DNA from: an uncultured Alphaproteobacteria bacterium
GTDB lineage: Bacteria > Pseudomonadota > Alphaproteobacteria > CAAGCB01 > CAG-977
Reading direction: 5' to 3'
NCBI GenBank assembly: GCA_944390195.1
Contig: CALXOZ010000006.1
Span: forward strand, 1-64,000
Length of the DNA stretch: 64,000 bases
Within the stretch, counting starts at the first letter, position 1; every line of letters begins with the position of its first letter. The position numbers were made by a program, and so were the translations under genes. Shown here one piece after another: positions 38,387 to 48,114 of the stretch. Below the pieces are notes generated by a model. That model saw only the letters and a list, made by a program, of their open reading frames with translations. It was not told the origin of the DNA and made no database searches.

Positions 38387-39475
38387 TTAGTCATTTTGCA
38401 AATCCTCTTCGTAACGCCGTCTTTTTTCGACGCGCATTTTTTGTTCTTCTTCATGTTTTCTTTTATTTGCTTTTATCTTTTCGACAAGATCAAGTGCTGT
38501 TTTCTGCCCTTTTTCAATTTGCTCCGGCGTCATGGAACGCATTAATTCTTCCAAATCAGGGGAAAAATCAACCAGATTTTGCGCTTTAGGGAACAAAGCG
38601 GATAACGCAATAACCTGCCACGCATAAGCTTGAGGAAAATTACGACTTTGTCCGGCATAAACGGAGGCCAATTTTTTTTGAGCTTCGATATGCCCTTCTT
38701 CCGCCGCCTTAGTCAACCAGAAGACAGCTTTTTCATCATCTTGTTCAACCCCTTCCCCGTTGGCATACAACTTTCCCAAAGAAGCTTGAGCCTGAACAAG
38801 TCCCGCTTCTGCGGCGATCCGATACAGATCCGCGGCACGATTGTAATCTTGAGGCACCCCTTTTCCTGTTTCAATGATTTTTGCCAGACTCAAAGCCGCT
38901 TCAGCATCGCCTTGTTTAACCCCCAGCTCCAACCATTCAATATTTTCGTTTGCCAATACCGCTCTGGTATGAGCATCTCCAGTTTGTTGATAAATTGCAT
39001 TCAGCTGCATCATTGCGTCATTTGCTCCTTTTGCAGCCGCCAATTCATACCACATTCTTGCTTTTTTTAAATCTTGAGGAATTCCCTTGCGCCCGAATTG
39101 ATAAATCCGCCCCAACATCAACTGAGCCGGAACAAAGCCTTGTCCAGCGGATTTTTCTAAAATTTCAACAATTTCTTTATTCGGATGTTTCCCTTCGCGG
39201 GAATTATCATAAATGCAAGCCAAATAATAAAGAGCTTCCGCATTTCCCGTACCCGCCGACAAGTTTATCCATTTTTCCGCCAGTTCCGGTTTTTTTTCAA
39301 TATCATAATAATATTTTCCCAATAACGTAGCGGCTTCAATGTCACCGTTGGAAGCTCTTGAACGTAAAACGTCTGTATCCGTCGTATCGACATCTTGAGC
39401 CGATAAACTTAGCGGAAAAAACGTTAATGCGAACAACACCCCCCAACGGGTTAATTTTTTAACCTTATTCCTCAT
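38387..39475 (-). CDS. Secreted Sel1-repeat protein
   Basis: A 362-residue protein with a signal peptide (first 26 residues, ending LSLSAQ). It is almost entirely Sel1-type TPR units, about seven, for example AEKWINLSAGTGNAEALYYLA, AARMWYELAAAKGANDAM-like and AVFWLTKAAEEGHIEAQKKLA (in part). The tail from about residue 335 is a charged helix. Sel1 proteins are scaffolds for protein complexes; this one should act in the periplasm. It overlaps the pentapeptide-repeat gene by 11 bases and closes the three-gene operon that begins with the rhodanese-like gene. Confidence 0.85.
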   Translation of the reverse strand: MRNKVKKLTRWGVLFALTFFPLSLSAQDVDTTDTDVLRSRASNGDIEAATLLGKYYYDIEKKPELAEKWINLSAGTGNAEALYYLACIYDNSREGKHPNKEIVEILEKSAGQGFVPAQLMLGRIYQFGRKGIPQDLKKARMWYELAAAKGANDAMMQLNAIYQQTGDAHTRAVLANENIEWLELGVKQGDAEAALSLAKIIETGKGVPQDYNRAADLYRIAAEAGLVQAQASLGKLYANGEGVEQDDEKAVFWLTKAAEEGHIEAQKKLASVYAGQSRNFPQAYAWQVIALSALFPKAQNLVDFSPDLEELMRSMTPEQIEKGQKTALDLVEKIKANKRKHEEEQKMRVEKRRRYEEDLQND

Positions 39476-41765
39476 TTTCCGTTTGAATCTCGGGTTGAAC
39501 GATGAATTCGTCAGAGAATGGGATATCTTCCGTCGTTACAGACCAAAAACCGAACTTATCACGAATAACGCGAACCGTTTCCGGTTTCCACCAAGAAGGT
39601 ATTGACGATCCCGGCATACTGAAAGGTTTGAACAATCCCATGTCTTCTGGAAACAATGTAAATTCGTCAATGACCGCTTGGTCGAAATGATCATATGTTC
39701 GATCCATTTTCGAACCGCGAAAATCGACACCGCCCAAATACGATCCGGCAAGATTCAACATACGCAGATCCGAATTGGACAAGTCCGCTTTTCTAAGATC
39801 CGTTCCTGTCAAATCCACATCATGCCCCAAATCGCGACCAATATCCGGATCGGTCAAGACATACAACGCCAATTGAACTTCAGGTTCAATAGGAGTATAG
39901 GGTCTGAACAAATCCGTCTGAGCGTCCCATGAACGTTTTCTTTTTATGTAATAGGCCAAGAGATCCATCTGGGAATTTTCCAGTTTTTTATCTTCTTTAG
40001 CAATACAGCCCATCGTACATATTGCCCAGACTTGTTTTGCCAGCGGTTCGGAAGGATTGCTTAAAATCGTCATGGCACGAACGGTCAGATTTTGATTTGA
40101 TGCCCGCCCTAACAAGCGTTCTTCACATACACGCTTTGAACAAGAATAACGATCGATGTTTTTCATTGGATTACGATCGGCGGCCATCAATTCTTCATCG
40201 AACAACGCGGAATCGAAATCCGACAGATGAGCCGGCAAAACGGTTTTGCGATCAACTTTCATTTTTGTCAGTTTTTCGATAGGTAACTTGTCAAAAGGTG
40301 TTAAATCGACATGGCTGAAATCGGCTGCATACAAATCGACATCATCAAACGAAATTTTCCTGTTAAAGACCGCTTCGTTGAATTGAGCATATGGCATTGA
40401 AGACTTATCAAAGGACGTATTTTCAAAAACAGCTTTGAAAAAATTGGCATATTGTAAAGAAGTCATGGAGAACACGCAGTCTTTACAGAATATTTCTGCG
40501 AAATTTGCTTTATCCGCCCGCATTTGATCAAACAAGACATTATCAAAACCGGAACTTGTGAAATTAGCCTCGGAGGCATTAATACGATACGCTCTGACAT
40601 CCTGCCAAGCTGTATTTTGCAAAACGGCATTTGGGAAAGATGAAAAAGCAAGGTGGGCATCTCTGAATTGAGTGTTTTGCAAATCCGCAGAATCGAATTT
40701 GACCGATCTGGCTTTCACACGATGGAAATGAGCGTATTTCATGCGCACATTTTCAAAAGAGGCCGTTGACAGATCGGTATTTTGGAACAAAACGTTATCC
40801 ATCAAAGATTGATCAAAGACGGCTCCCGAAACATCGAAATCCGAGAAAGTCGCTTCTTGAAAATAAGATTTTGAAAAATTCGCATTTTTTAAATTCCCTT
40901 GCAAGAACTCGACTTTTGCGAAATTCACCGAAGACAAATCCAACGCAGCGCAAGGTTGGTCGTCGAAATCATTTTCCAAATATTCCACAGCCATTTGCAC
41001 TGTTTGTCGGACGGGGACGTCATTATTCACAGGAGTATAATAAATGATCGGCCACGGATGACATTTTTTCAAATGTTGAGCGACGGCATTTTTCATGTCA
41101 CATTTTGTTTTACCATCGGTCAATTTTTTATTTGCTGTCATCCAATAAAGGGTGGGCAGAACGGTTCTGGAATCCATATTACAAATCTGGAGCTGATCAA
41201 GGATCCAATTCGTCCATTCTGATTCATTTTCAGGTCTTTGTTTTCGCGGATCTTCCGGAGCCGGCAAAGTTTTAGATTTATAGCGGATGACAGCCGGTCG
41301 TTCCCGAGCTTCTTTTTTTATTTCGCCAACGGGATCGGCTATCGGGAAAATACGGATCCGATCTGGAATAACACTTTCCGGCAGACCGTGTTTTTTTCCG
41401 GAATCTGTTTTCTTAATACGCTCTTGAGGCAAGATCAGCACACGCGCCGGAGACAAAACATTTTCGGTCGCCGTTTTCAACGGCGTTTCCCCTTTATCGT
41501 ACAAGGACACCCCGACAGTGGTTACTATACCGTGTTTTTTCTGATGCTTATCTTTTTTTGACATGTCCTTTTTGCCGATACCGGCGGAAATTCCGGAAGG
41601 CACAGGTGTTTTCACCGCCCGACGAGGCGAATTAACTTTCGCGTCATCGTGAACAGGCAAGAAAAAGACAACAATGTTTTTAGGTTCAACGGCTGCAATG
41701 ACAACAGAAGAAACCATCAAAAAACAAAAAAATCCAAAAATTAATTTTTCATACTTTGTGAACAT
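39465..41765 (-). CDS. Membrane-anchored pentapeptide-repeat protein
   Basis: A 766-residue protein with one N-terminal membrane segment (about 8-27), a disordered basic linker to about 180, a small Cys-containing region (about 180-265), and then two blocks of pentapeptide repeats. The large block, about 265-490, reads in A(D/N)Fxx style with mostly Phe at the centre (LKNANFSKSYFQEATF). The small block near 690-725 uses Leu (DLRKADLSNSDLRMLNL). Between them is a helical region with several cysteines. Pentapeptide repeats form a right-handed quadrilateral beta-helix. The protein should lie in the periplasm. It overlaps both neighbours (17 and 11 bases), so the operon is tightly coupled. No function is known to me. 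Confidence 0.85.
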   Translation of the reverse strand: MFTKYEKLIFGFFCFLMVSSVVIAAVEPKNIVVFFLPVHDDAKVNSPRRAVKTPVPSGISAGIGKKDMSKKDKHQKKHGIVTTVGVSLYDKGETPLKTATENVLSPARVLILPQERIKKTDSGKKHGLPESVIPDRIRIFPIADPVGEIKKEARERPAVIRYKSKTLPAPEDPRKQRPENESEWTNWILDQLQICNMDSRTVLPTLYWMTANKKLTDGKTKCDMKNAVAQHLKKCHPWPIIYYTPVNNDVPVRQTVQMAVEYLENDFDDQPCAALDLSSVNFAKVEFLQGNLKNANFSKSYFQEATFSDFDVSGAVFDQSLMDNVLFQNTDLSTASFENVRMKYAHFHRVKARSVKFDSADLQNTQFRDAHLAFSSFPNAVLQNTAWQDVRAYRINASEANFTSSGFDNVLFDQMRADKANFAEIFCKDCVFSMTSLQYANFFKAVFENTSFDKSSMPYAQFNEAVFNRKISFDDVDLYAADFSHVDLTPFDKLPIEKLTKMKVDRKTVLPAHLSDFDSALFDEELMAADRNPMKNIDRYSCSKRVCEERLLGRASNQNLTVRAMTILSNPSEPLAKQVWAICTMGCIAKEDKKLENSQMDLLAYYIKRKRSWDAQTDLFRPYTPIEPEVQLALYVLTDPDIGRDLGHDVDLTGTDLRKADLSNSDLRMLNLAGSYLGGVDFRGSKMDRTYDHFDQAVIDEFTLFPEDMGLFKPFSMPGSSIPSWWKPETVRVIRDKFGFWSVTTEDIPFSDEFIVQPEIQTENEE

Positions 41766-42213
41766 TACGCTCTACCGTTGGCAATCCTTGTCGCAACCAT
41801 CTTGAAATACCGAAATTCAAAACCCGAACATCGGAAAAACCTTTTTGTTTCAGAATCTTATATGCTTTAAAAATTTTACTTTCATCCCGCAAACCGATCA
41901 CAACAATCGGGATTTCTTTAAACCCCGCCAACCGGTCTGCCGTTTCATTTATGCGAATCATGAATTCGGAAAACGGCAAATTAATAGCTCCGTCAATATG
42001 CCCGAACATATTATAGAACTCGGAAGGAGTTCTGATATCGATCAAGAGCATATCTTTTTTTTGTGCCATTTGTTCTTCCAGCGCCTTCGGTTCTATATAA
42101 ACGATCCCTTTTCCACGCAACAAACGTCTGAGATAAGGATAAAGATACATTATAAAACCGTAAAGAAGCAATGCGGCAATTAAAAATTTTACAAAATTTC
42201 CGTTCATTCCCAT
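41749..42213 (-). CDS. Membrane-anchored rhodanese-like protein lacking the catalytic Cys
   Basis: A 154-residue protein with an N-terminal membrane helix (about 8-27) and a rhodanese domain: LLIDIRTPSEFYNMFGHIDG and AINLPFSEF are the usual first half. Where active rhodaneses carry Cys in a CxxxxR loop this protein reads VVIGLRDESK near residue 105, so persulfide chemistry is not expected. Such domains can serve as binding modules. It is the first gene of an operon with the pentapeptide-repeat and Sel1 proteins and is divergent from trmFO. The start could also be the second ATG two codons in. Confidence 0.8.
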   Translation of the reverse strand: MGMNGNFVKFLIAALLLYGFIMYLYPYLRRLLRGKGIVYIEPKALEEQMAQKKDMLLIDIRTPSEFYNMFGHIDGAINLPFSEFMIRINETADRLAGFKEIPIVVIGLRDESKIFKAYKILKQKGFSDVRVLNFGISRWLRQGLPTVERNVHKV

Positions 42214-42300
42214 TCTCGCAAAATTATATTTGTTTAAATACCTTGTTATCTTTAAGATATCATAAAATATAAAACGATTCTTTAAGGAGATAAAGAAAAG

Positions 42301-43665
42301 ATGTCACATAAACCGATTATCGTTGTCGGTGCGGGTTTGGCCGGATGCGAGGCGGCATGGCAACTCGCTCAAGCAGGACTCGAAGTCGTTTTACAAGAGA
42401 TGCGCCCTTTGCGACAAACACCGGCTCACCGCACAGGAGGTTTTGCGGAATTGGTTTGTTCTAATTCGTTACGTTCCGATGATGCCACTTATAACGCCGT
42501 CGGGTTGTTGCATGAAGAAATGAGACGATGCGGATCTGTGATTATGAAAGCGGCCGATCAATGTGCCGTGCCTGCCGGCGGGGCTCTTGCCGTGGACAGG
42601 GAAGCTTTTTCAAAGACCGTAGAAAGTTTGCTGTGTCAAAATCCGTTGATATCGTTCAAGCGCGAAGAATTAAAGACATTACCCGATGAAAATCAAGGAA
42701 TGTACATTCTTGCCACCGGTCCATTAACAACCCCCGAATTATCCGAACAAGTTCAAGAGGCGACAGGGCAAAAAGACATGTTACATTTTTTTGATGCCAT
42801 CGCCCCCATTGTTACCGCGGATTCCGTAGACATGACAAAAGCATGGAAACAATCCCGTTATGATAAAGGTAACGGAGACGATTATATCAACTGCCCTTTG
42901 ACGAAAGAGGAATACGACCGCTTTATCGACGAGTTGATCCAAGCCGAAAAAGTGTCTTTCAGAGATTGGGAAAAGAACACCCCTTATTTTGAAGGGTGCC
43001 TGCCGATCGAAGTCATGGCTGAACGCGGGAGGGAAACATTAGCTTTCGGTCCGATGAAACCGGTCGGTTTGATGAACCCGCACACAAATTCCCGTCCTTA
43101 CGCCGTCGTTCAACTGCGTAAAGAAAACAAACAGGGATCTTTGTTAAATCTTGTCGGTTTTCAAACGAAATTGACATATGGAGAACAAAAAAGAATCTTT
43201 AAAACAATTCCCGGATTGCAAAACGCCGTTTTTGTCAGACTCGGAGGAATACACAGAAACACGTTCATCTGTTCACCAAAAGTGCTGGATGAAACGTTAC
43301 GGCTTAAATCAAGACCGAACATCCGTTGCGCCGGTCAATTCACCGGATGCGAAGGCTATGTGGAAAGCGCTTGTGTCGGATTGATGGCTGGTCTTTTCTG
43401 CGCTTGGGAAGCTTTAGGCAAAGAAATCGTCTTACCTCCGCCGACAACGGCTTTGGGATCCATGTTGCGTCATATCACGCTTGATGCAAATGAAGACTGC
43501 TTCCAACCGATGAATATTAATTTCGGATTGCTCCCCGCTCCGCAACCTATCGACGGGAAAAAGAAAATAAAAGGAAAAGAACGAAAACTCATTCAAAGCA
43601 AGACAGCTTTAAATGATCTGGATCTTTGGATAAAAAAGGCACATATAAATGAACACCCCCGTTAA
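42301..43665 (+). CDS. trmFO: Methylenetetrahydrofolate--tRNA-(uracil-5-)-methyltransferase
   Basis: A 454-residue flavoprotein that makes m5U54 in the tRNA T-loop using methylene-THF. The FAD-binding [17 protein letters not shown] opens the protein, followed by [20 protein letters not shown] and CSNSLRSDD with the conserved Cys, and later [13 protein letters not shown]. Length and motifs are normal for alphaproteobacteria and Firmicutes, which use TrmFO in place of SAM-dependent TrmA. AAGGAGATAAAG precedes the start. It overlaps hpnC by 17 bases and so leads the hopanoid-precursor genes. Confidence 0.96.
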   Translation: MSHKPIIVVGAGLAGCEAAWQLAQAGLEVVLQEMRPLRQTPAHRTGGFAELVCSNSLRSDDATYNAVGLLHEEMRRCGSVIMKAADQCAVPAGGALAVDREAFSKTVESLLCQNPLISFKREELKTLPDENQGMYILATGPLTTPELSEQVQEATGQKDMLHFFDAIAPIVTADSVDMTKAWKQSRYDKGNGDDYINCPLTKEEYDRFIDELIQAEKVSFRDWEKNTPYFEGCLPIEVMAERGRETLAFGPMKPVGLMNPHTNSRPYAVVQLRKENKQGSLLNLVGFQTKLTYGEQKRIFKTIPGLQNAVFVRLGGIHRNTFICSPKVLDETLRLKSRPNIRCAGQFTGCEGYVESACVGLMAGLFCAWEALGKEIVLPPPTTALGSMLRHITLDANEDCFQPMNINFGLLPAPQPIDGKKKIKGKERKLIQSKTALNDLDLWIKKAHINEHPR

Positions 43666-44533
43666 AAGAACAAAAAACGCCGATGAAGAAAATTTCCCCG
43701 TCGGTTCTTGTTTAATCCCCAAAGACTTGCGCAAGCACGTTGCCGCCTTTTACAATTTTGCCCGAACAGCAGATGATATTGCCGATTCTGTGGAAATAAC
43801 CAAACAGGAAAAACTTGAAAGATTGAACAAGCTTGAACGGGTTCTTCTGGGACAGGAACAACCCGACGAAGAATCTCAATGCGCCGAAACATTGAAAAAT
43901 TCTTTACAAGAATGCCAAGTCACGAATCAGCACGCTTTGGATTTATTAAAGGCCTTCCGTCAAGACAGCGAGGGATTCACCTATAATTCATGGCAAGATG
44001 TCATGGCTTATTGCCGTTGGTCGGCAGGCAGTGTCGGACGGTTCATGTTGGATCTGCATAAAGAAAATCCGACGGCTTATTGGCCATCCGACGCTTTATG
44101 CGCCGCATTGCAAATGAACAACCATTTACAAGATTGCAAACAGGATTATCAAGAAAAACATCGCATTTATCTGCCGAAAGATTGGTTTAAAGAAGCTGAA
44201 ATCAAATATGAAGCATTGGACGACAGTCAGACTTGTGCCGCGTTGCAAAGTGTGTTCGACCGTACAACCGCCGCCATAGAAAGTTTGTTGGTGGAAGGGT
44301 CTTCGTTACCCTTGGTGATCGTCAACCGCGGGTTGCGCATGGAAGTCTGTGTCATTTTCAGGCTGGCTCAAAGGCTTGTTAAACGCTTGAAGAAAAAAGA
44401 TCCGTTAAAACAAAAAATAGAATTGACAAAGTCCGACTGGATCATCGCTTGCATCCACGGTGTTCTCGGAGGGCTAAGAAGAAAGAAAATCTCATGTATC
44501 AAGAAAAAAGACCTGAAACCCAAAAAGAGCTAA
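43649..44533 (+). CDS. hpnC: Squalene synthase HpnC
   Basis: A 294-residue member of the squalene/phytoene synthase family. HpnC works after HpnD and turns presqualene diphosphate into hydroxysqualene. The first Asp-rich motif is [11 protein letters not shown] (about 35-45); the second is replaced by the HpnC-type [25 protein letters not shown] and [14 protein letters not shown] are typical. It overlaps trmFO upstream and hpnD downstream (40 bases), so the order hpnC-hpnD-hpnE is kept though trmFO precedes it. Confidence 0.93.
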   Translation: MNTPVKRTKNADEENFPVGSCLIPKDLRKHVAAFYNFARTADDIADSVEITKQEKLERLNKLERVLLGQEQPDEESQCAETLKNSLQECQVTNQHALDLLKAFRQDSEGFTYNSWQDVMAYCRWSAGSVGRFMLDLHKENPTAYWPSDALCAALQMNNHLQDCKQDYQEKHRIYLPKDWFKEAEIKYEALDDSQTCAALQSVFDRTTAAIESLLVEGSSLPLVIVNRGLRMEVCVIFRLAQRLVKRLKKKDPLKQKIELTKSDWIIACIHGVLGGLRRKKISCIKKKDLKPKKS

Positions 44534-45375
44534 CCAATTATATTGAAGACGTTGTTAAACGCTCGGGATCGTCTTTTTATCTCGCGATGAGATTGTTAAG
44601 CGTCCAAAAACGAAACGCTATGTTTGCCATTTACGCTTTTTGTCGGGAAATCGACGATATCGCGGACGAACCGGCTCCGCTGGAAGAAAAGAAAAAAAAG
44701 TTGCAAATCTGGCGGGAAGATATCGAAGCGTTATATGACAATCGACAGCCGTCTTCGATTGTCGCACAGGCGTTAAGGGATCCTGTAAAAGATTTTCAAT
44801 TGCCCAAAGAAGAATTTATCGCTTTGATTGATGGCATGGAAATGGACATTCCCGACGGAATGCGTGCCCCGACAATGTCGGAATTACAGCTGTATTGCCG
44901 TAGAGTCGCCGGCGCGGTCGGATTGTTATCCGTTTGTGTTTTCGGCGATAATTCAAAAACAGCTCAACGCTTTGCCGTTACATTGGGAGAAGCTTTACAG
45001 TTGACCAACATCTTGCGCGATATGGACGAAGATATGGAATTGGGGCGCTTGTATATGCCTGTGGAGTGTTTAAAAAAAGCAGGGATAACAATCACTGAAG
45101 ACACACCTTTAAGCTATGTCCTGAACCATCCGGATTTAAAAACAGCACGGCAGGATCTGGCTAAACAAGCGGCTTTGCGTTTTACTGAAACGAAAGTCGC
45201 TTTATCGGAACTGGATGCAAAACAAATGAAGCCGGCAGTTATTATGATGTGTGTCTATGAAAAAATTTTTGACATTATGGAAAAAAGAGGATGGGACGTT
45301 CTTCACCCCAGAGCCAAGCCGTCAAAACTTTACATGATTTTTACAGCTCTGCGAATCTCCCTGTTCGGGAAATGA
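44494..45375 (+). CDS. hpnD: Presqualene diphosphate synthase HpnD
   Basis: About 293 residues from the ATG at 44494; an earlier in-frame ATG at 44449 lies deep inside hpnC. It joins two farnesyl diphosphates into presqualene diphosphate. Both Asp-rich motifs of the family are intact: FCREIDDIADE and TNILRDMDEDMELGRLYMP. The Tyr-containing YCRRVAGAVGLLSV segment is also normal. It overlaps hpnC by 40 bases. The farnesyl diphosphate comes from the MEP pathway, whose IspDF enzyme is coded at 27329. Confidence 0.95.
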   Translation: MYQEKRPETQKELTNYIEDVVKRSGSSFYLAMRLLSVQKRNAMFAIYAFCREIDDIADEPAPLEEKKKKLQIWREDIEALYDNRQPSSIVAQALRDPVKDFQLPKEEFIALIDGMEMDIPDGMRAPTMSELQLYCRRVAGAVGLLSVCVFGDNSKTAQRFAVTLGEALQLTNILRDMDEDMELGRLYMPVECLKKAGITITEDTPLSYVLNHPDLKTARQDLAKQAALRFTETKVALSELDAKQMKPAVIMMCVYEKIFDIMEKRGWDVLHPRAKPSKLYMIFTALRISLFGK

Positions 45376-45493
45376 GCAACAACGTTCATGCGTATAACCG
45401 GCATGACGTAGGAACAACGTTCTTTCGGCAACACTGAGCGTTTTTCTTATTTTCCATTTACAACCTTTTTTCTCTTTTTCCGGAGAATGAATA

Positions 45494-46606
45494 ATGACTG
45501 TTCATATTGTCGGCATGGGAATTTCGGGATTATCCGCCGCATTTTATCTGACAAAATCAAACGTTGACGATATAGCTTTATATGACGCCGCCGCTCGCCC
45601 CGGAGGACGTTGCCATTCCTTCTTTGATAAAAAATTGAACGCTTTAATCGATAATGGAACACACCTGATGCTTGGAGCGAATAAGGCTCTGTTGGAAATG
45701 CTTGACACCTGTCCATCCCCCACCCCTTTAAAAAAATGCGGCAACGATATCACCTTTTTTAAAAAAGACGGTTCTTTTTTCCGGATCAACACCGCTCATC
45801 CTTTCAGATCCATGCTCAAAATGCCCGTCATTTTCCCGCTTCTTTGCGAATCCGTAATGAACACTCCGGTTCGTCAAGCCGATATGTCCTTATTTTTTAA
45901 AACCGCCCTGAAATGTTTCGGCAAAAACAACGGAGAAATCCGCCTTGCCGATCCGTCCTTGTCCGATTGCGTCATCAAACCTGTCGTCGACTTCTTAAAA
46001 AATAAAAATGTCTCCTTCAACTTTTCCAAACGGTTGCTGGAAATTAAAAATAAAACTTTATTTTTTGCAAAATCAGTTCCAATCGAATTAAAAAGCAACG
46101 ACAAAGTCATTCTGGCAACAGATCCAGAAAACCTGTCTCGCTTGCTGCCGACAGCAAAAAAAATGCCTTTTCAAACAATCGTCAACATTCATTACAAAGC
46201 AAGAATTAAACCGGAAAACAATCCGGATTTTGCCGGTTTGGTCGGTATGACCGCACATTGGTTCTTTATCAAACGCGATATTTTATCCGTTACGATCAGT
46301 GCCGCCAATTCCTTAATGGAAAAATTTTCTCCGGACACTTTGGCCTGCCTTGTCTGGAACGAACTGTCCCCTTTGTTAAACCTTCCAAAACAAATACCGG
46401 ATTACCGGATCATCTGTGAAAAACGAGCAACGGTCCTGCAAACAAAAGCAGTCAATCGACTACGCTTGAAAACCGACATCGGTTCCGATTTCATCTTTCT
46501 TGCCGGAGATACGACAAAAACAGGACTGCCGTGCACCATGGAAGGCAGCGTCCGTTCAGGATATGATGCCGCTCGGGCGGTAAGAAATGCACTGAACAAA
46601 AGATGA
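45494..46606 (+). CDS. hpnE: Hydroxysqualene dehydroxylase HpnE
   Basis: A 370-residue FAD-dependent oxidoreductase that reduces hydroxysqualene to squalene, the last step of the HpnCDE route. The N-terminal dinucleotide fold reads VGMGISGLSAAFYL, then DAAARPGGRCHSF and IDNGTHLMLGAN as in the family; the C-terminal FAD contact is LAGDTTKTGLPCTMEGSVRSG. CCGGAGAATGAATA precedes the start. The gap of 118 bases to hpnD holds no gene. The cyclase gene (shc/hpnF) that would make hopanoids is not in the window. Confidence 0.93.
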   Translation: MTVHIVGMGISGLSAAFYLTKSNVDDIALYDAAARPGGRCHSFFDKKLNALIDNGTHLMLGANKALLEMLDTCPSPTPLKKCGNDITFFKKDGSFFRINTAHPFRSMLKMPVIFPLLCESVMNTPVRQADMSLFFKTALKCFGKNNGEIRLADPSLSDCVIKPVVDFLKNKNVSFNFSKRLLEIKNKTLFFAKSVPIELKSNDKVILATDPENLSRLLPTAKKMPFQTIVNIHYKARIKPENNPDFAGLVGMTAHWFFIKRDILSVTISAANSLMEKFSPDTLACLVWNELSPLLNLPKQIPDYRIICEKRATVLQTKAVNRLRLKTDIGSDFIFLAGDTTKTGLPCTMEGSVRSGYDAARAVRNALNKR

Positions 46607-46668
46607 CTTTACTTCCTTTTTGAAAAAGATCACAATAACAGGAATATCTTAAACAAGGAGCATCGATT

Positions 46669-47268
46669 ATGGTTTTTGAATTACCGAAACTCTCTTTCGA
46701 CCAAGACGCACTAGATCCGTATATGTCTGGAAAAACCCTTCAATTTCATTATGGGAAACATCATCAGACATATGTCAATAATTTAAACAATTTGATCAAA
46801 GGTACCGAACTGGAAACTGAAAACTTGGAAAACATCATTTTAAAATCGGCTGGAAAAGATGATAAAATAGCAATTTTCAATAATGCCGCTCAAGCATGGA
46901 ACCATGCTTTCTTCTGGAGTTGTCTGACTGCAAACGGCGGTGGGGCTCTGCCGGACGGTGCTTTTAAAAAAGCCGTTTTAAAGGGGTTTGAAAATGAAGA
47001 AAAATTTAAAGAGGAATTAAAAGCGGCTGCTGTTTCACAATTCGGCAGTGGTTGGGCTTGGGTCGTCGCAGATAAAACGGACATAAAAATCATCAAAACA
47101 AGTAATGCGGATACTCCTCTTGCCCATCATTTGACACCATTGTTTACAATTGATGTCTGGGAGCATGCTTATTACTTGGATTACCAAAACCGTCGGGCGG
47201 ATTATGTCCAAACTCTTATTGATAAGCTGGCAAACTGGCATTTTGCCGCTTCAAGATTTCCTGCTTAA
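46669..47268 (+). CDS. sodB: Superoxide dismutase [Fe]
   Basis: A 199-residue enzyme that dismutates superoxide. Metal ligands are H27 in FHYGKHHQTYV, the His of AQAWNHAFFW, and Asp and His of TIDVWEHAYYLDY. The Gln in AAQAWNH and the SQFGSGWAWV stretch favour iron rather than manganese. There is no signal peptide, so it is cytoplasmic. It has AAGGAG before the start and a strong terminator behind, so it is probably monocistronic. Its presence says the organism meets oxygen. Confidence 0.96.
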   Translation: MVFELPKLSFDQDALDPYMSGKTLQFHYGKHHQTYVNNLNNLIKGTELETENLENIILKSAGKDDKIAIFNNAAQAWNHAFFWSCLTANGGGALPDGAFKKAVLKGFENEEKFKEELKAAAVSQFGSGWAWVVADKTDIKIIKTSNADTPLAHHLTPLFTIDVWEHAYYLDYQNRRADYVQTLIDKLANWHFAASRFPA

Positions 47269-47275
47269 TAAAATT

Positions 47276-47303
47276 AAGACCCCGCGTAAACGCGGGGTCT
47301 TTT
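47276..47303 (+). terminator. Rho-independent terminator after sodB
   Basis: AAGACCCCGCG pairs perfectly with CGCGGGGTCTT around TAAA, followed by T residues. Confidence 0.95.
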
Positions 47304-48114
47304 ATATGCGACGACCAGATTCCGGGGATGAATGATCAACCTTGCAACGAACAGTTATCAACAATAATCATTCAGTGAATGTCGGCAGAATAAGTTGTTT
47401 GACGATCGACATAACCCAACATAACATTTCTTATATTAAAATCTTATGCCGTGATTTTTTGACTTCAGTGTTCGGGATCACCAAAAGTTTTTCCCCTTAA
47501 CTCCGTTACACTCCTGCCGGCAAAAATCGCAAAAGCATATTTCCGAAAAACCTTTACGCATTAAAGTCATTTTACGATTCCGGCAATATCTTAAGACAAA
47601 AACCATATGACATTGATCATTCCACAATATCGGCAACACTTTTTTGCATACTTATCCAAAAGTGAAAAAGAGGGCTGCAAGCGCTCTTCAAAAAAAGTAT
47701 TTATTTGAATCGAACCGCGGAGATAATCACCTCAACAACTCTCTGCAGACAGTTACAGAACCGTAACTGATATTTACAATAGCTTCCCCTGCTCACACAA
47801 CCATGAGAATCCGGTGCGCTGTTGAAACTTGTGATTGCTCCCCTACCAGTTCCCGCTATCAAGTTTTCCGAATACTTATAAACTGAACGACAACAGATTA
47901 CCATGCTCCGCCACTCAATTTCTTTTCCGGAAACTATAAAGGTATTCTCTTCCTGATCAAACAGCTTTGTTATCCAAACAGGAGGATCCTGAACAACTTA
48001 TTCGCAATGGCACACTTTTTTCAAGTGATCTTAAAAAAGAATATCAGCGCAAATTCATCAGTGATTAAGATTTCTTAACAAATCAGAAAGATTGCTGAGG
48101 CAATCCAATTTGAT
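47304..48114. other. Gap of about 800 bases without an intact gene
   Basis: No supportable complete gene. A minus-strand ORF at 47701-47904 (67 codons, six Cys) has GGAG only one base before its ATG and no known similarity. On the plus strand, 47940-48068 reads as the end of a normal-looking protein (QEDPEQLIRNGTLFSSDLKK) but has no start, so it may be the remains of a gene. I see no RNA gene. Confidence 0.4.

Noticed and set aside
47701-47904. A 67-codon Cys-rich minus-strand ORF
   Set aside because: The GGAG is too close to the ATG, there is no recognisable similarity, and the region looks non-coding.
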